The notes beneath the pieces were generated by a model. The model was not told the origin of the DNA, searched no databases, and saw only the letters and a list, made by a program, of their open reading frames with translations. A DNA stretch of 64,000 nt from Trichobilharzia regenti (Eukaryota; Platyhelminthes; Trematoda; Strigeidida; Schistosomatidae): assembly GCA_944472135.2 (NCBI GenBank), contig CALYDD020000284.1:1-64000 (forward strand). Direction: 5' to 3'. The translations under genes and the position numbers were made by a program. Of the stretch, positions 1 to 11,500 are shown piece after piece. Every line of letters starts with the position of its first letter. The first letter of the stretch is position 1.

Positions 1-418
1 TAGTTAATTCTTGCCTGACACTATTTTCATCACATAAAATACATGCCAAGTATGGTGTCATAGACTTCTTATACTTAGACGTGCGAGCATACAGTTTTCT
101 GAAGTTACTCCTTGTTCTACCTGAGGAGATGCAAGGTGAAAGCTGAGGGTAAAGCGGATGCTCCAAGTCAGGCAAAATCCCTTTAGCAAATTTATTGCAC
201 GAAGTCAAATGCCTATCGACAACGACGTTAACTATGTGGTCCACTGGGACACCACTCACTCTACTGACAGTCTTCAGTATTCTACGAATTGTGACATAGT
301 CTTTTTTAAGCAAACCAGGAAAGAATAAGGGTGAGCAATAAAGAAGAATAGGTAGGATGCAAGAGTTCACGAACTGTAGGATGAGGGGTTGAGTTATACC
401 CGACAGGATTCAATCAGT
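1..418 (-). mobile_element. CR1-like LINE, C-terminal (post-RT) fragment
   Basis: The minus strand reads open for about 135 codons and runs off the left edge. The translation contains ILPILLYCSP, FFPGLLKKDY, RRILKTVSRVSG, RHLTSCNKFAKGIL and HPLYPQLS, then LYARTSKYKKSMTPYLA. This order of motifs is typical of the region after the reverse transcriptase in CR1/Jockey-type LINEs, where RH..C..FA and HPL are conserved. No host-gene reading is needed. An in-frame stop near 419-421 breaks the upstream RT part, so this copy is decayed or 5' truncated. There are no stops inside the visible part. The family assignment is from motif memory, not from a search. Confidence 0.7.
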
Positions 419-1305
419 TGGAAATGACACTGAACACTTGACATTAGTTACACTCCGATAACTAATTAATAAATCTAATGCTTTACTTTTGGTTAATCTC
501 GACTAGAATTAGAACTACAGAAAAAACTTCAGATTTCGTCCCTTTTTTGAATTCATCAGCTGATCTATTGCTTTATCAGTTCACATTTCTCTCACAAAAT
601 ATCAACTTTTAGAATTTCTAATTAAACACATGTGATTTGACATCTGGTTCCACTGATTGTCTTCAATCAGTGCAGCATAATTCTTATATCTGATAAGTTA
701 TGCAAATTTTATTCTGTTTCATAAACACTGGACACAAAAGGATTCTACAGGTTTAATCGATATGAATATTTAGGAAATACACAAAAGTCTACAACTGAGT
801 TTTTGGTTAATCAGATTACAGAAACTGTCGACAATGAATGAATGAATGAATGAATGAACGAGTGAATATATATTTACCACAGCTTTTAACTTGTTTGTCC
901 TTTAACATTTTGATATGAACTTTATGAAGCATTATTCATATCGGACCACACACACATACTAATTAATAGTGTTGGCTGGCCATAATTTGAGAGGCTAGTT
1001 TCAACTGATTCAGGTCTCTGAGATGACTGAGGCAAACCTGTTAGGTACACTAGTGATGCGATCAGTTCCAGATGATGAAACGGTCGTCCATTAAGTGTGT
1101 AGATAACAACTTAAATCTGGCTGGCTGGCTAGCAAGTATAGCAACTGAAACTGATGTGTTATGGTTTGAAGCCTGGAAATTAGTCTTCGCATTCTTCTTT
1201 ACTACTGCTAACCAAGACTTCCTTTGATGAAACATAATCGCAGAATGCCTTCATGACAGCAAAATGACAGTTATTCTAGAATATATCTGTAGTACTACTT
1301 TAAAA
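419..1305. other. AT-rich stretch without a recognised gene
   Basis: No convincing coding signal is seen. It holds an AATG microsatellite at 833-858 and weak repeat-like text near 520-560, but nothing I can assign. Confidence 0.4.
833..858. repeat. (AATG)n microsatellite
   Basis: About six and a half direct copies of the tetramer AATG are visible. A second run of the same tetramer lies at 51937-51956. Confidence 0.9.
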
Positions 1306-1314
1306 CAATAATAT

Positions 1315-1870
1315 GGGGAGTGATTACAAGCTGACATAAGACAGAGAACCATTGGAAAACCTGCAGGGAGTAGTGGAAACCCAGTTGGTTCGTCTTATTT
1401 TGGAACTATTCACTACTAGCTACCCACTACAGGGATTAGAATCCAGGAACTTTTGGTTACAAGTCTAGCAAGCTCGTAGACTATTCATCAGCCACTGATA
1501 TCCAATCAAATGGTCTATGAATTACAACTTCTGCCAATTCATGATAATCCAGTGTGAAGTTGTAACCAGTGGGGTCCACTAAATGAGTGACAATGGCTGG
1601 AGGTTGCGCCAATTGTATATATATTACGAATCAGCAGAAGTTGGAATTCATGGACCATTGGATTAGGTCTCATGGGCTCGCTAGCTTTGTAACTAGAAGG
1701 TGGTGGGTTCGAACCCCTATGGTTGGGTGTGTACTGATGAAGAGTCCCGAACCACACTGACAAAAGAGCTCGCTGTTCAGTAGTCCCAGCTTGTTTTCCA
1801 ATAGTTCTCTAACCTATGTCAGATCATGATGAAATCATGTAACTAACCAATCAAACCCTGCAAATAAACA
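1315..1870. repeat. Family C fold-back repeat (inverted arms with tRNA-like and hammerhead-like segments)
   Basis: A minus-oriented arm (about 1315-1545) and a plus-oriented arm (about 1630-1870) are diverged inverted copies of one sequence around a short centre. Each arm has the family C order seen throughout the window: a tRNA-Thr-like segment with a CTTGTAA-type anticodon loop, GGTTCGAACCC B-box, then TACTGATGAAGAGTCCC (a hammerhead-like block) and TTCTCTAAC...TCATGATGAAATC. The hammerhead core in this copy is decayed. Confidence 0.65.
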
Positions 1871-2373
1871 CTTCACAGTAATAATATATTTAAAACGCGA
1901 AATTACCTCCAGAATTCTGTTAGGTTGCTATGCACACCAGAGAATTCTTCAATGCAAAACAAGTACTGGGGGAAAAACCATAATTGACTAAAAAATCAAG
2001 CCCAAGAAGTGTAGCTGACAGTCAAGGCGAAATATTTCGAACAAGATTGGATAAGAACTCCACCAGCATGGATCTGACATTCAATACTACAGCCAGGCTG
2101 TTCACGGTCATTCTAACTGTGACTTCACTGAAACAAAACTCTGGTCATAAAACAACTAACTATCAGTATCATCACACAATCATAAAGAGAAGCATTAAAA
2201 TTCGGACAAATAATAGGGATTTCGATAAAGAAAGGAAGACGGAATTTGCAGTATAAAATGTGATATCGTCATTCTGTTTCACAGGTTCTCATCAGCTAAC
2301 TGTAGACTACCTGAAATTACAATGGTTACATATATGTAGATGATAATAACATACTTTAATGTTTGAGTGGTAG

Positions 2374-2662
2374 TGTGGTGAGAGCAGGCTGCTAGCCGAT
2401 TGGTTGACATTAATCTACGTCAATGTCTAGGTCACTAATATGGGCCGTGAGAAAATATGAACAAGGCTGTTTCAACAACCAATCACAGCTAACTTAAACT
2501 TGGACATATATGATTCGCAGATAAATGGCTCTGCTTTCCGAGAAATATCGAAAACAACCAATCAGAAGACTTTGTTTGTCTGCTTAACTTCCGAGAAACA
2601 ACCAATGAGAAGACTGCCTTTTTCTGCTTGCATAAGCCTTATTAATGTACATAAATATATAT
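2374..2662 (+). mobile_element. Truncated LTR (same family as solo LTRs at 19.7, 33.6 and 48.2 kb)
   Basis: It starts TGTGGTGAGAGCAGGCTGC, exactly like the solo LTR at 33591, and keeps the repeated CCAAT-containing phrases AACAACCAATCA and AACAACCAATGA. The 3' part including the TTACA end is lost at an AT run. It begins two bases after the left inverted arm of the surrounding element ends. Confidence 0.65.
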
Positions 2663-3018
2663 ATATATATATACGCATAGCTTGTTCACATAGGAACTCC
2701 AAAAAAACAAAGGTGGTTACAGCTTACGAGATTAAGATTTGTTCAGTGAGTTGAGATCACTGAATTAGATGACTAACGAATGTACTCAAAATCAAATTCA
2801 GTTACCCCAAGGAGTGAGAGATTAATTAATCACACTCTCTTCCTGTATGCATAATTCTAGTTGGTTCGAATCGTTTGATTGCGATCCTTTCGGCAAATCG
2901 TGGTAAATTTGCATTCCTTTGTCTATTTAATATTTTGAAGGACTTAGAAATCTCTATGACATGACCAGTATCAACAAGGTATGTCTGTTAATTGCACTCT
3001 GAGAATATTTACTTCCTT

Positions 3019-3800
3019 TCAGACACAGGTTTCTTGGAATATGTTCAGAAACCGGATAGAAACCCTTCTTTCCATCCTTCCAATGTACTTGCTCCTGCAG
3101 GTGCACGTAAATTCATAAACGCAGTTGGTGGTGACATCAGCAGGGTATTTATCCAATTTTGATTGGCTTATAGAAGGAGTGGTGCTGTATACTGTTATGA
3201 GTTTTGCTGCCGGGAATCTTCTATTTATTGTACCTTTCAGTCTTTTGTTAATCTTTTGTGGCACTGCATCTCCTTTGAGTGGGAGACAAATAAACACCTT
3301 TTTGTTTTCTACAATTGGGTGTTTTCCTTTCTTGTCTTTTTCTCTGCTATACTTCTGTATAAATCCCTTAGGGTATTCATTTTCTCTTAGGCATTTCTCG
3401 ACGAAAACTAATTCTTCTTCGACCCTGTTCGGTGAACATAGCTTCCTGGCTCTGTCATACAAAGTCCTCACTAATCCACGTTTATAGCTTATGGGACAAA
3501 TGCTTTTATAGTGAAGACATTGCCCAGTCCAGTTTCTTTTCTATAGATGAACTTTTCGATCATGCCTTCGTTTGTTCTTTTTACATTTAGATCCAGGAAA
3601 TTGAACTCATAATTATGTTCATATTCCATAGTGAATTTGATGTTTGGATGGGTCTAATTTAGGCGATCATATAACGCTAATGCGTGATCCATGTCGTTGC
3701 AAACAACAAATATGTCATCGGTGATAGTAGGTTGTTCAATTGATAGCAGGACTCAGTTGTATCTGTTCAAGGTAGCCCATGAAGATATCAGTCAGAATAG
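3019..3800 (-). pseudogene. Penelope-like element RT and GIY-YIG endonuclease remnant
   Basis: Reading the minus strand from about 3730, the translation gives TDDIFVVCND (RT motif C, both aspartates kept), FNFLDLNVKR, FIYRKETGLG, then after a frame change LVRTLYDRARKLCSP, and finally CVYEFTCTCRSKYIGRMERRVSIRF, the GIY-YIG nuclease start with YIG and an arginine-rich helix. This order (RT, linker with cysteine pairs, GIY-YIG) is diagnostic of Penelope-like retroelements. A stop after LYDRLN (about 3655) and a frame change near 3530 show it is dead. The last 150 codons (3019-3471) are still open. Confidence 0.82.
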
Positions 3801-4476
3801 ATTGCTATGTGAAAAAGCTACAAGCTAACACTGTTCTGTTAATTATTGTTTTTGTGCTTTCTGTCTTATCCCTCCCCCCACCCTATTTTCAACTTTGTAA
3901 GCGTGTGAAATTGATGATGAAAACTTAAAAAACTAGAAAAATCATAATGCTGCTTACATTCTGGATGCGTCAATTTTTCAGTATCTCTTCTCTACTACCA
4001 CTCAAACAATAAAGTATGTTATTATCATCTACATATATGTAACCATTGTAATTTCAGGTAGTCTACAGTTAGCTGATGAGAACCTGTGAAATAGAATGAT
4101 GATGTTATTTTATACTGCAAATTTCGCCTTCCTTTCTGTATCAAAATTTATCAAAGGAACCAAATGAATGAAATAGGGATTTAGTCAACAGGTGATAAGC
4201 AAACCTTAAAACGATGATATACAATCTAGGTATTAGTTGAGTTATCCAGATAAATAGGACTGTTGTAGGTAAATCTGTTAGAGGGGGGAGTCCATTTACT
4301 CAAGTACTACGGGTCGATGAGCATGGCGATCCTATTTTGTAATATGAATACTTTCAGTATCTTAATTAAGGGTACTGTGGTCAAATTTCATCCCTTCGAA
4401 TTGTAAAAATCACAAATTTGGCTTTGAACATAAACGACAAAAGTTTTCGTCACAATTATGGTTATGGCTTAGTTTC

Positions 4477-4497
4477 TGTGTGTGTGTGTGTGTGTCT
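4477..4497. repeat. (TG)n microsatellite
   Basis: A run of about ten TG dinucleotides is visible. An (AT)n run follows at 4903-4922. Confidence 0.85.
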
Positions 4498-5089
4498 GTT
4501 TTACTTCACTGACAAAGCATCCATCCATTCTACAATTAAGAAATCCATGTCTCTTCTGTTACGTGCTTCAAGATGAAAGGAATCATGTATAAAGTGTATG
4601 CTTTTCAGTTTTTAGGAATTGTGGAAGTAATGAAAGTTTAAACACCCTCTGTATTTGATATAAATAATCAGAGAGTATTCATAAGAAGATATGAACAAAG
4701 TATTTTTGAACATTTTAATGCGTACGTGAGTAACAGCTTTCTTCAGGAAAGAATCAATGAGACTTTCACACCACCTAATGGTATAATATTTATCAGTAGT
4801 TATAATGAGAAATGAACATACGCAATATGTCGAATGTTGTGTGCGTACATACAATAACTTACTCTGAGATAGATCAGGATGGAATGAATGGAAACCTCCT
4901 TGTATATATATATATATATATATCACTTCAACAGCGGATTTCCATCCCTTCCTGTCCTCTAAAATCTTTTCTAGATGTTTTCACGCTATGAATATTGACT
5001 CTAATTATCTCCATGTCACCTTGTGACCAATGGTCAACTCACCATTTCCAATTCGGTTTTCACTAGAGAGGCTTGACGCGTCAGAAAAG

Positions 5090-5545
5090 GCACTTCGAAT
5101 GAACTACACACTTTCATCAACAGCCAGCTGTCTTCTCTCAATACCACTCAAGATCAGATGGCCGGCCAGAAAAGATCAGCAACAAAGATCTCTGGCAATG
5201 AACGAACCAACCCATCAGAATCCGATTGTGCAACAAATATGCAGGAAGAAATAGGGAGAAATGGATTGTTGGCGATACTTCGAGAAAACAAACCATCATC
5301 AAGTAAGTGTCATCACACGCCAGGCCATTGCTTGAATGGAATCCGGGCGAATGGGAAGCGGTGAGTCAGTTGATAGTGAGTCCAAGTGTGACATGGAGGA
5401 GGTGATGTGAAGAGGAGATGAAAGTATGTGGGCAGATGTGAAGCCAGGTGATGACAACGTTGGCATAGAATCGTTCTAATGAATCCCTACATTCCTCTAG
5501 GAATTGAAAGAAGCGATAATGATAATAGAGGGGCTTTGCAAGTGA
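5090..5545 (+). mobile_element. RTE-type LINE, 5'-truncated 3' end
   Basis: The translation shows the C-terminal signature shared by all RTE tails here: LKIRWPARKD, SLAMNEP, IVQQICRKK and, decayed, VTWRR. The end CCTCTAGGAATTGAAAG matches the terminal region of the fuller copy at 26.34-26.38 kb, and AT-rich short repeats follow. It lacks the endonuclease and RT domains, as expected from incomplete reverse transcription. Confidence 0.75.
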
Positions 5546-5634
5546 TGCCATTCGACGGTCTCCTTAACGTATGTCCAACGCATCACCACTTTCTTCGGAA
5601 TATTCGTTGGTCAGCAGGCTTTCGGCTGGTTTGA

Positions 5635-5770
5635 AGTAATTTGTTGGTTGGTAACTAACAGTGGAATCTAAGATGCTCATTTCATTCTCTTTGGAACTAC
5701 TCATCTGGATGTACCTGCATTCCTCAGTCAGTGAGTGGTGATGTTCCCACTCGGGCTCGAACCTAACACA
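5635..5770 (-). repeat. Decayed Smalpha-type (family D) repeat fragment
   Basis: AGTGGAATCTAAGATG, GGAACTACTCATCTGGATG and GATGTTCCCACTCGGGCTCGAACC match, with mismatches, the left arm of the palindrome at 63636-63756. The hammerhead core it once carried is mutated. Confidence 0.6.
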
Positions 5771-5970
5771 TAGTTTTAAACACTAAACCTTTATCCACTA
5801 GACAGACTATATAAACCTTTGAGAGCCACTACCTCTTGTTCGACGGGTATTAGTTATCGTGGATTTCACTGCTATTTATCATCTATGTCTGGAAGAATCC
5901 AAACAAGGAGCCGACATATCAAAAGAGGCCGAGTACTTAGCTGATTTCTTGTCAAACTTCCTTAATGCTT

Positions 5971-6205
5971 ATCCTTTCTCACTGGTTATTTGATCTTCGG
6001 TATGTAGTGAAGGTAAGCGTCGATAATATTTTGTATTAGCCTGTTTGAAATCCTCACCACAAGATTGTGAATCATTAAGAAGCACTGACTCACTTAACAT
6101 TGGTACCGAAAATTCGAATTTTGTCCCTTTCTTTGATTCCAGACTAATGTAGGTCTCTCTTGCTTTTCCCACATTGGCTGTCTTTGAAATCCTCATCTAT
6201 GCAAT
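5971..6205 (-). pseudogene. Possible RTE-like remnant
   Basis: A minus-strand translation contains GKARETYISLESKKG and a string resembling SVLL after the RT domain, similar to KARNTFTRLKPIWKS in the fuller RTE at 25.8 kb. Only the pattern KAR..(F/Y)..L is shared, so the assignment is weak. Confidence 0.3.
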
Positions 6206-6361
6206 CGCCTGTAGTTGTCATTATGCTACCCAGATATAATACTGCCTCAACATATTACTTATATATGTTTCAAATAGTAGTACGCACTACACATCTAAAT
6301 AATTGACTAAATATTTTATGAAGAAATACATTACCAATGGTGATTGCAGTGAGATGATGAC

Positions 6362-6445
6362 TTGGCCCAGAGGTTGAGTCTCGTATCTGAGATTGTCGAT
6401 AGCTGTGCAAGTAATCCGAACGCCTCTTTCTGGTTCGAATCCTGT
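6362..6445 (+). repeat. tRNA-like Pol III promoter pair, isolated
   Basis: TGGCCCAGAGG fits the A-box consensus and GGTTCGAATCC fits the B-box exactly, about 55 bases apart. No tRNA cloverleaf is convincing and I see no second copy in this window, so it may be a relic of another SINE. Confidence 0.35.
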
Positions 6446-6449
6446 TGCA

Positions 6450-7038
6450 ATAAGATGAAGTCTAGGAATGTAATTACCAAAAACTCAGCCATTACGATCT
6501 GAATTCAGAGAGGCATTCTATGCTTTCTTTGGTACCAAACTTCCATGAGTTAGGGACAATCAAAAATTGTATCCCCAAAATACTCAAAATACACCTTCCT
6601 ATGACTTATATCAAAAATACAAATGCACGTCAACAATATTGCACAGCTACAAAATGCCTACTAAAAATATCAATAAGAATATTCCCAACATGATGGGATT
6701 AAAATTCTGTTTTTTGCAAGAATACATCACAGCAAAACATCACGTTTTGCGCAGACATTTGAAGGTTAAACAATCACCCCACTAGTGTAACCTTCAAACC
6801 TTCATTCAAAAACCATCGCCTTAGTAAAACAACACATTCTTCTTTATTAATTGTTAACAAATCCATCGTCATATGATAGAGAAATGAAACATTTAAAATA
6901 GGAGAGAGAGAATCAGACAAAAACAAAGATGGGCAAATGAGGATTAAGCTAAAAAAAGAAGGCATCCAAAGTGTATTAGACGAATGATGGAAAGATGGTA
7001 ATTATAAAACCAGCTGAAATATTCAAATACGTATCCAT
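6450..7038. other. No recognised feature
   Basis: AT-rich sequence without a supported coding region or repeat match to other parts of the window. Confidence 0.4.
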
Positions 7039-7050
7039 ATCATCGTAAAC

Positions 7051-7276
7051 GTGCGTCGGTGGCACAGCGGTTAAGAGGCTCACCGACCATGCACATGGTC
7101 CGGGGTTCGATCCCCGGCCACGGACGCACTCCTTTACCTCGCTAAGCCAGAAATAATGCTGGTAAATAGGGAAAGGTTTGGCATGAGGCTAGCAACCTCA
7201 TCCTGCGAAATAAACGCTGCTACAGAAGCCACTAGCTTGGAGCCCTATGTTCCACTGGGAACGTGAAGGAGAAAAA
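7051..7276 (+). mobile_element. SINE-A copy with target-site duplication
   Basis: The 5' head is tRNA-like: acceptor-like GCGTCGG, A-box TGGCACAGCGG and B-box GGGTTCGATCC. The body has GCTAAGCCAG, GGTAAATAGGG, CTAGCAACC, CTGCTACAGAAG, then CCCTATGTTCCACTGGGAACG and an A-rich tail. It is flanked by ATCATCGTAAAC (7039-7050) and ATCATCATAAAC (7277-7288), a 12-bp duplication with one mismatch, which shows retrotransposition. Confidence 0.88.
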
Positions 7277-7562
7277 ATCATCATAAACAGATTGTTAAGG
7301 ATCGATTTTCAGATCATGTATTCTGCTAACAATAACCTAAGTCTATCTTAGACAGACAATCTCACCAACAGATGAGTTTAGACTAACAGGAGGTATCTAG
7401 ACTGTAGGCTCCCTTTTAGAGAAGAAAAAACAAACTTTCTAAGTTTTTTTAAAATTCAGACATTGAGCTACAATGAACAGAACAGGACCGGTAACTAGCG
7501 GTCCAGAACTAATGTTTATGTACAGTAAGCATATCACAATTTACAAGTAATATTGCGCATTT

Positions 7563-8150
7563 TGATTTGACACTAGTAACTAGTGTGATGTGTCTAGTCC
7601 TCCTCTCTTTGGTGCAGACTGAATTCTATCAGTCAGTTTGTAATGTGGTCACCATTCTAGGTAGCTCACCATCACGGTGCCCATTAATTTGATGATATTA
7701 GATGGTTGGAGGTAGTCGGTCACAGGAAACCTTGCCTAACCCAGGTTTCGTGCTAGTTGGCACTCACCAGTCAGCAAGGCGTATCTCCAATCTAGAAGGA
7801 ACTCATGTCCCTTCTGAGATACGGAACCGCGTCACCCAGTGCCATCTGCAGTCAGAGACATTATCACTGAGCTTTTCAACTGAGTCATTACAACCTGACT
7901 GACAGAATTCAGTCTACACCAATGAGAGAAATAGACACATCACACTAGTTACTAGTATCAAATCAAAATATCCACTACAGTCCTACAGGAGGTCAATCGC
8001 GAGCCTGAATAGCTCAGTGGCAACTTCTGTGACTGAAGCACTGGGTGACGCGGGGTCGAATCTCAGAAGAGACACGAGTTCCTTCTAGGTTGGAGATACG
8101 CCTTGGTGACGAGTGGCAATTAGCACGAAACCTAGTTCCCAGGCTTCCTG
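7563..8150. repeat. Nested fold-back repeat, family F
   Basis: Two inverted pairs overlap: 7563-7640 with 7894-7968, and about 7741-7845 with 8036-8145. The second pair encodes the same short text in both directions (ISNLEGT, RVTQC). The right arm starts with TAGCTCAGTGG, a perfect A-box, followed by GGGTCGAATCTC, a near B-box. Related copies lie at 33.4-34.05 kb, where a solo LTR interrupts it, and at 56.28-56.68 kb. Confidence 0.6.
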
Positions 8151-8207
8151 CCGATTGCCTCCAGGCATCTAATATTGTGCATTCTGTATTCGACATGGTT
8201 AGTTCTT

Positions 8208-8432
8208 ATCTTTTTTGTTCCTTTACGTTCCTAGCTGCAGACTTAAAGTTTTGGTAGCAGTGGTGTTGCTTTTTACGGGATGGCGTTGCTAGCCAGCCTT
8301 ATTCCCAACCTTCCCTCTTTATCAGTCTTATTACTGGGTTAGCGAGGTAAGAGAGTGAGCTGACCGGAGATCGAAACCCGAACCACATGCGGTGTGGTTG
8401 GTAAGCATTCTACCACTGTGCTATCGAAGCAC
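8208..8432 (-). mobile_element. SINE-A-related copy, diverged
   Basis: The minus strand has a tRNA-like head (the complement of CTACCACTGTGCTATCG and of ATCGAAACCC) and the SINE-A body (complement of GATGGCGTTGCTAGCC and TTACTGGGTTAGCGAGG). TAGTTCTT flanks it at 8200-8207 and 8433-8440. The head differs more than in other copies. Confidence 0.72.
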
Positions 8433-8444
8433 TAGTTCTTCTTT

Positions 8445-9100
8445 GCATACTGCTTAATTAGATTCATTTCAGTATTGTCGTCTTCTTTTTGCTTTTCTTT
8501 TTCAGTTGCTTTTCTATAATATAATACTTATATTCGTTTATAAGTAGTAAGCACTACACTATGCGGAACTTTCATCAATTATGGGTTACAGAATTTTGAA
8601 TTATCAGTAATTCTGCTTGCTAATTTCAATCTGTGATAAGGTTATACAGGAAATCCTTGTGACATATGTTCCACTGAATTCATTTCAGTCAAGAGGAAAA
8701 TAAAAGACTATTCTTCCGAAAAAAAATTCTTCTTATCGGCGAAATCATCTTCAGAGGCTGTACAATCGTATTGATATTTACCAAAACAAAGTATAGTAGA
8801 CGAAGAACAAAGAAGAAAAGACCGATAAGTCTTGAAGTCAATGTTTATTGGGACAAAGGCGTTGTAGGTGCATAAATTTGGCATACCTTATCTTGAAGTC
8901 TTTATTTGCACATCATTTGCAAATTGGTCCAATATCACCACATTCAATAGCTTAATCGATTCTCCGCAAAGTTGTAACACTCCCCTCACATTTCCCTTCT
9001 TCGAGTGCTTTTTTCCAGTGCCCCTAAAGCATATTAATATTTTTCTGAATTTGTTTACTGATATACTACTTATATCTGTTTATAAGTAGCACTGACCACA
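8445..9100. other. No supported gene
   Basis: AT-rich text. A short phrase at about 8740-8760 (complement of CCTCTGAAGATGATTT) recurs near 63950-63975, so part of this is a repeat, but no element can be delimited. Confidence 0.4.
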
Positions 9101-9104
9101 GCAG

Positions 9105-9477
9105 TCTATCAGTGAGTAATAGGGATAGGCATCGGTTCTTACTGAAAATAAATATCCAGTGGAGTACATCACGTCAGATGTGAGGACAAATACTCGCCAC
9201 TAGTGATACTGGCTATTGGCAGTCACGCTATATCGGGAATTGACAGAAGTTGGAATTGATGGGCTGGCCGCTTGATCGGGTGACAATGGCTTAATGGCCT
9301 ACGAGTTCGCGAGAATAGTCATTAGAAGATCTCAGGTTCGAGCCCTGTCGGTGGTGGGTGCATTCTGAAAAAGAGTTTCAAACTAGGACGAAACGGTGCT
9401 GGCTGTCCAGTGCTTTCTTCTGAATTTTAAATGGTTCTCTAACTGATATCAGTTCATGATGAAATCCTGTAGTTAAT
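9105..9477 (+). repeat. Family C repeat, plus arm, interrupted at its end by SINE-A
   Basis: It reads GACAGAAGTTGGAATTGATGG, a tRNA-like segment ending GGTTCGAGCCC, then AGGACGAAACGG and TTCTCTAACTGATATCAG, the family C order. The hammerhead core is decayed. A SINE-A has inserted into its end with a 15-bp duplication. Confidence 0.7.
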
Positions 9478-9715
9478 AATTAATTTTTCCTTCACGTTCC
9501 CAGTGGAACATAGAGCTCCAAGCTAGAGGCTTGAAGTTTCTATAGCAGTGTTTAGTTTTTACAGGATGGGGTTGCTAGCCTCATGCCTAACCTTTCCTCT
9601 TTACCAGGATTATTTCTGGTTTAGCGAGGTAAAGGAGTGCGTCCGTGGCCGGGGATCGAACCCCGGACCATGTACATGGTCGGCGAGCGTGCTAACCGCT
9701 GTGCCGCCGACACAC
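9478..9715 (-). mobile_element. SINE-A copy nested in family C repeat
   Basis: A complete minus-strand SINE-A with tRNA-like head and CCAGTGGAACATAG tail complement. It is bounded by identical 15-bp duplications AATCCTGTAGTTAAT at 9463-9477 and 9716-9730, so its limits are exact and the insertion is recent. Confidence 0.93.
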
Positions 9716-9730
9716 AATCCTGTAGTTAAT

Positions 9731-10470
9731 TCGCTATTATCACTTCCACACGCTCCTCTTGTACATTTTGTCACCTTCTTCACAAGAGTCAGATGGACAA
9801 ACACTCAACTACTTTACTTCACACAGAATAACAGTTCAAATTTCAGATCCTCTATTCCACTGTGTCACTGGCTTTTACATGACTTTTCTAAATTTCATTT
9901 TAGAGACCACTTCTGAGTAATGATATCAGTTATGCAAACAAATCTAATTCTCAGTAATAGACAAGTGTGCCTTTTTAGTACAAATAAATATGATTGTGCA
10001 GGCTGTAAAGATGATATTGTTGACAACGAAACTTTTCTTTGCTGAGCCGCTGTTGATTTCTGTTTTTCTTCATGATACAATTGGTATTTTCGGTCATTTC
10101 AGTCAGTTAAAATGCATCATATGACACTGATAGCTTGATAATTAATTGCACTGTACTTAAGACTGTCACTATTACAATGAGTTATGCAGTTTAATTGTGC
10201 CATATGAACTGTATCGATTATATCTATATATATTTATAGTTTGACATGGTCAGTAAGTCGAAGTGATTACATTATTTAGTTTTGTTTGTGTCTGTTTTAT
10301 ACATATGGAATATTTAAATTAGATTCGTAGGAAAGTTCAAATTTTATGTTCACTTCTTGCACAAAACACCCATCATTTGATCACTTACTTCGATTTTTAT
10401 GCATTTTACATTGTCTACTGGGATCCAAATGATACCCTCTTAGCATTTAACTTGAAATAAAATAACTAGC
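9731..10470. other. No recognised feature
   Basis: AT-rich sequence without a supported coding region. Nothing matches the repeat families of the window. Confidence 0.4.
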
Positions 10471-10474
10471 ATTA

Positions 10475-11165
10475 TTATTAATCCCTTGGGTTCTGAAATG
10501 GAACATGGGGCTTAAACAACACATCTACACTTTCTTCTATTTTCTGCTCTCCTTTTCCACTGCCTGGCTCCACGATTGCCCATAATCTCTCTCAACTCTT
10601 TGTCATCTTGACCTCCTTCATGTCACCCTCTCACTGACGATGCGTTGTCATCACTTCCCATTTGGATCCCATTCGAGGGCCTGGGGTGCTATGCAATTCA
10701 GCGGTTTCTTCAGTGTATGCCCACCTCTATTTCCTCCTACATATTTTTGAGTGATCGGATCCTGGTAGGTTTATCGCCAGCCAGAGTTTCTTATCGCTAA
10801 TTCTTTCTGGCCCCAAGGTAGGCTGGTCAACTGATATTCAGTATGCAGCCAGCCAGTGAAGGTGGCAGCTGTTGATAAAATTCCGCAACTTGCTGGGAAC
10901 CCTCTTGGTGACACACTGGTCAAGTTTGTCACGCGAATAGAAGGACTGACTTTACCAGAGTGTTGAAAATGCGAATCTTGTTGTTTATGCTGTGGAGTGA
11001 AGAAGATCTCCAAACGGAATTCAGGTTGAGTGCGACGCATCTTATCTTTCCTATTCTCGCTAGATTTTAGATCTCCATTTATCCTGCCTGTGGTTGAAAC
11101 CGTGCTTCCCCCATTGTTGGTGATTGGGGCTAGTCGCTGTTGTTGTTGAGAGTCGTTCGTTATCT
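10475..11165 (-). mobile_element. RTE-type LINE, 5'-truncated 3' end
   Basis: The plus strand starts with a TAATAA-type tail complement and CCCTTGGGTTC...GAACATGGGGC, the reverse of the RTE terminus. Further in are the complements of the C-terminal coding motifs (IRN, KIRWP region is mutated) and of the polyglutamine-like CAACAACAACAG stretch. Many stops and frame changes show decay. Confidence 0.72.
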
Positions 11166-11500
11166 TATCAATAAACTTATGCACTTTTCAACCTGTCCTC
11201 TGAAGTCCTTTTTAGCTGTCTTCACGATAGCCAATAGACTGTCATCTTCTCCTCAGATGATCTTCATCATGTCACTCTCAGACCCATACCCAACTCATCT
11301 TGTCTTATTTAGGTCCTGCTTCACTGTCTGGCGCGTATTTTCCCTCAACGATCTTTCCAGCGCATATCCAACTTATCTCTATTTCTCTTCACATATCCGC
11401 TGGGCGATAAGCTTCATTGTTGATCCTCGATATGGAGTGAGCGAGAGTGTTGACAGAAATCTTCAGGAGCCTGTTGTAAATACTTTCCGTCACCTATGAA
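11166..11500 (-). other. Unassigned repeat-like stretch
   Basis: It continues from the RTE fragment with cysteine-poor, decayed text; the minus strand carries AAAGATCG and AGCCAATAG-like phrases that could be a diverged RTE or CR1 tail. I cannot assign it. Confidence 0.25.

Larger units (their letters stand above)
2225..4144. mobile_element. Decayed PLE-type element between inverted arms
   Basis: The segments 2225-2372 and 3999-4144 are near-identical inverted repeats of about 147 bp; both contain the phrases for CTCATCAGCT and GTAGTCTACAG. Between them lie a truncated LTR (2374-2662) and a minus-strand Penelope-like RT/GIY-YIG remnant. PLEs are known for LTR-like repeats in unusual orientations, so I read the arms as terminal repeats of the PLE, but a chance nesting is possible. 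A CTGATGA-N8-GAAA hammerhead-like core sits at 4073-4091 in the right arm. Confidence 0.6.

Noticed and set aside
7075..7130. tRNA gene in the SINE head
   Set aside because: A- and B-boxes and an acceptor-like stem are present, but the same head occurs on thirteen copies with SINE bodies, and no standard anticodon arm is convincing.
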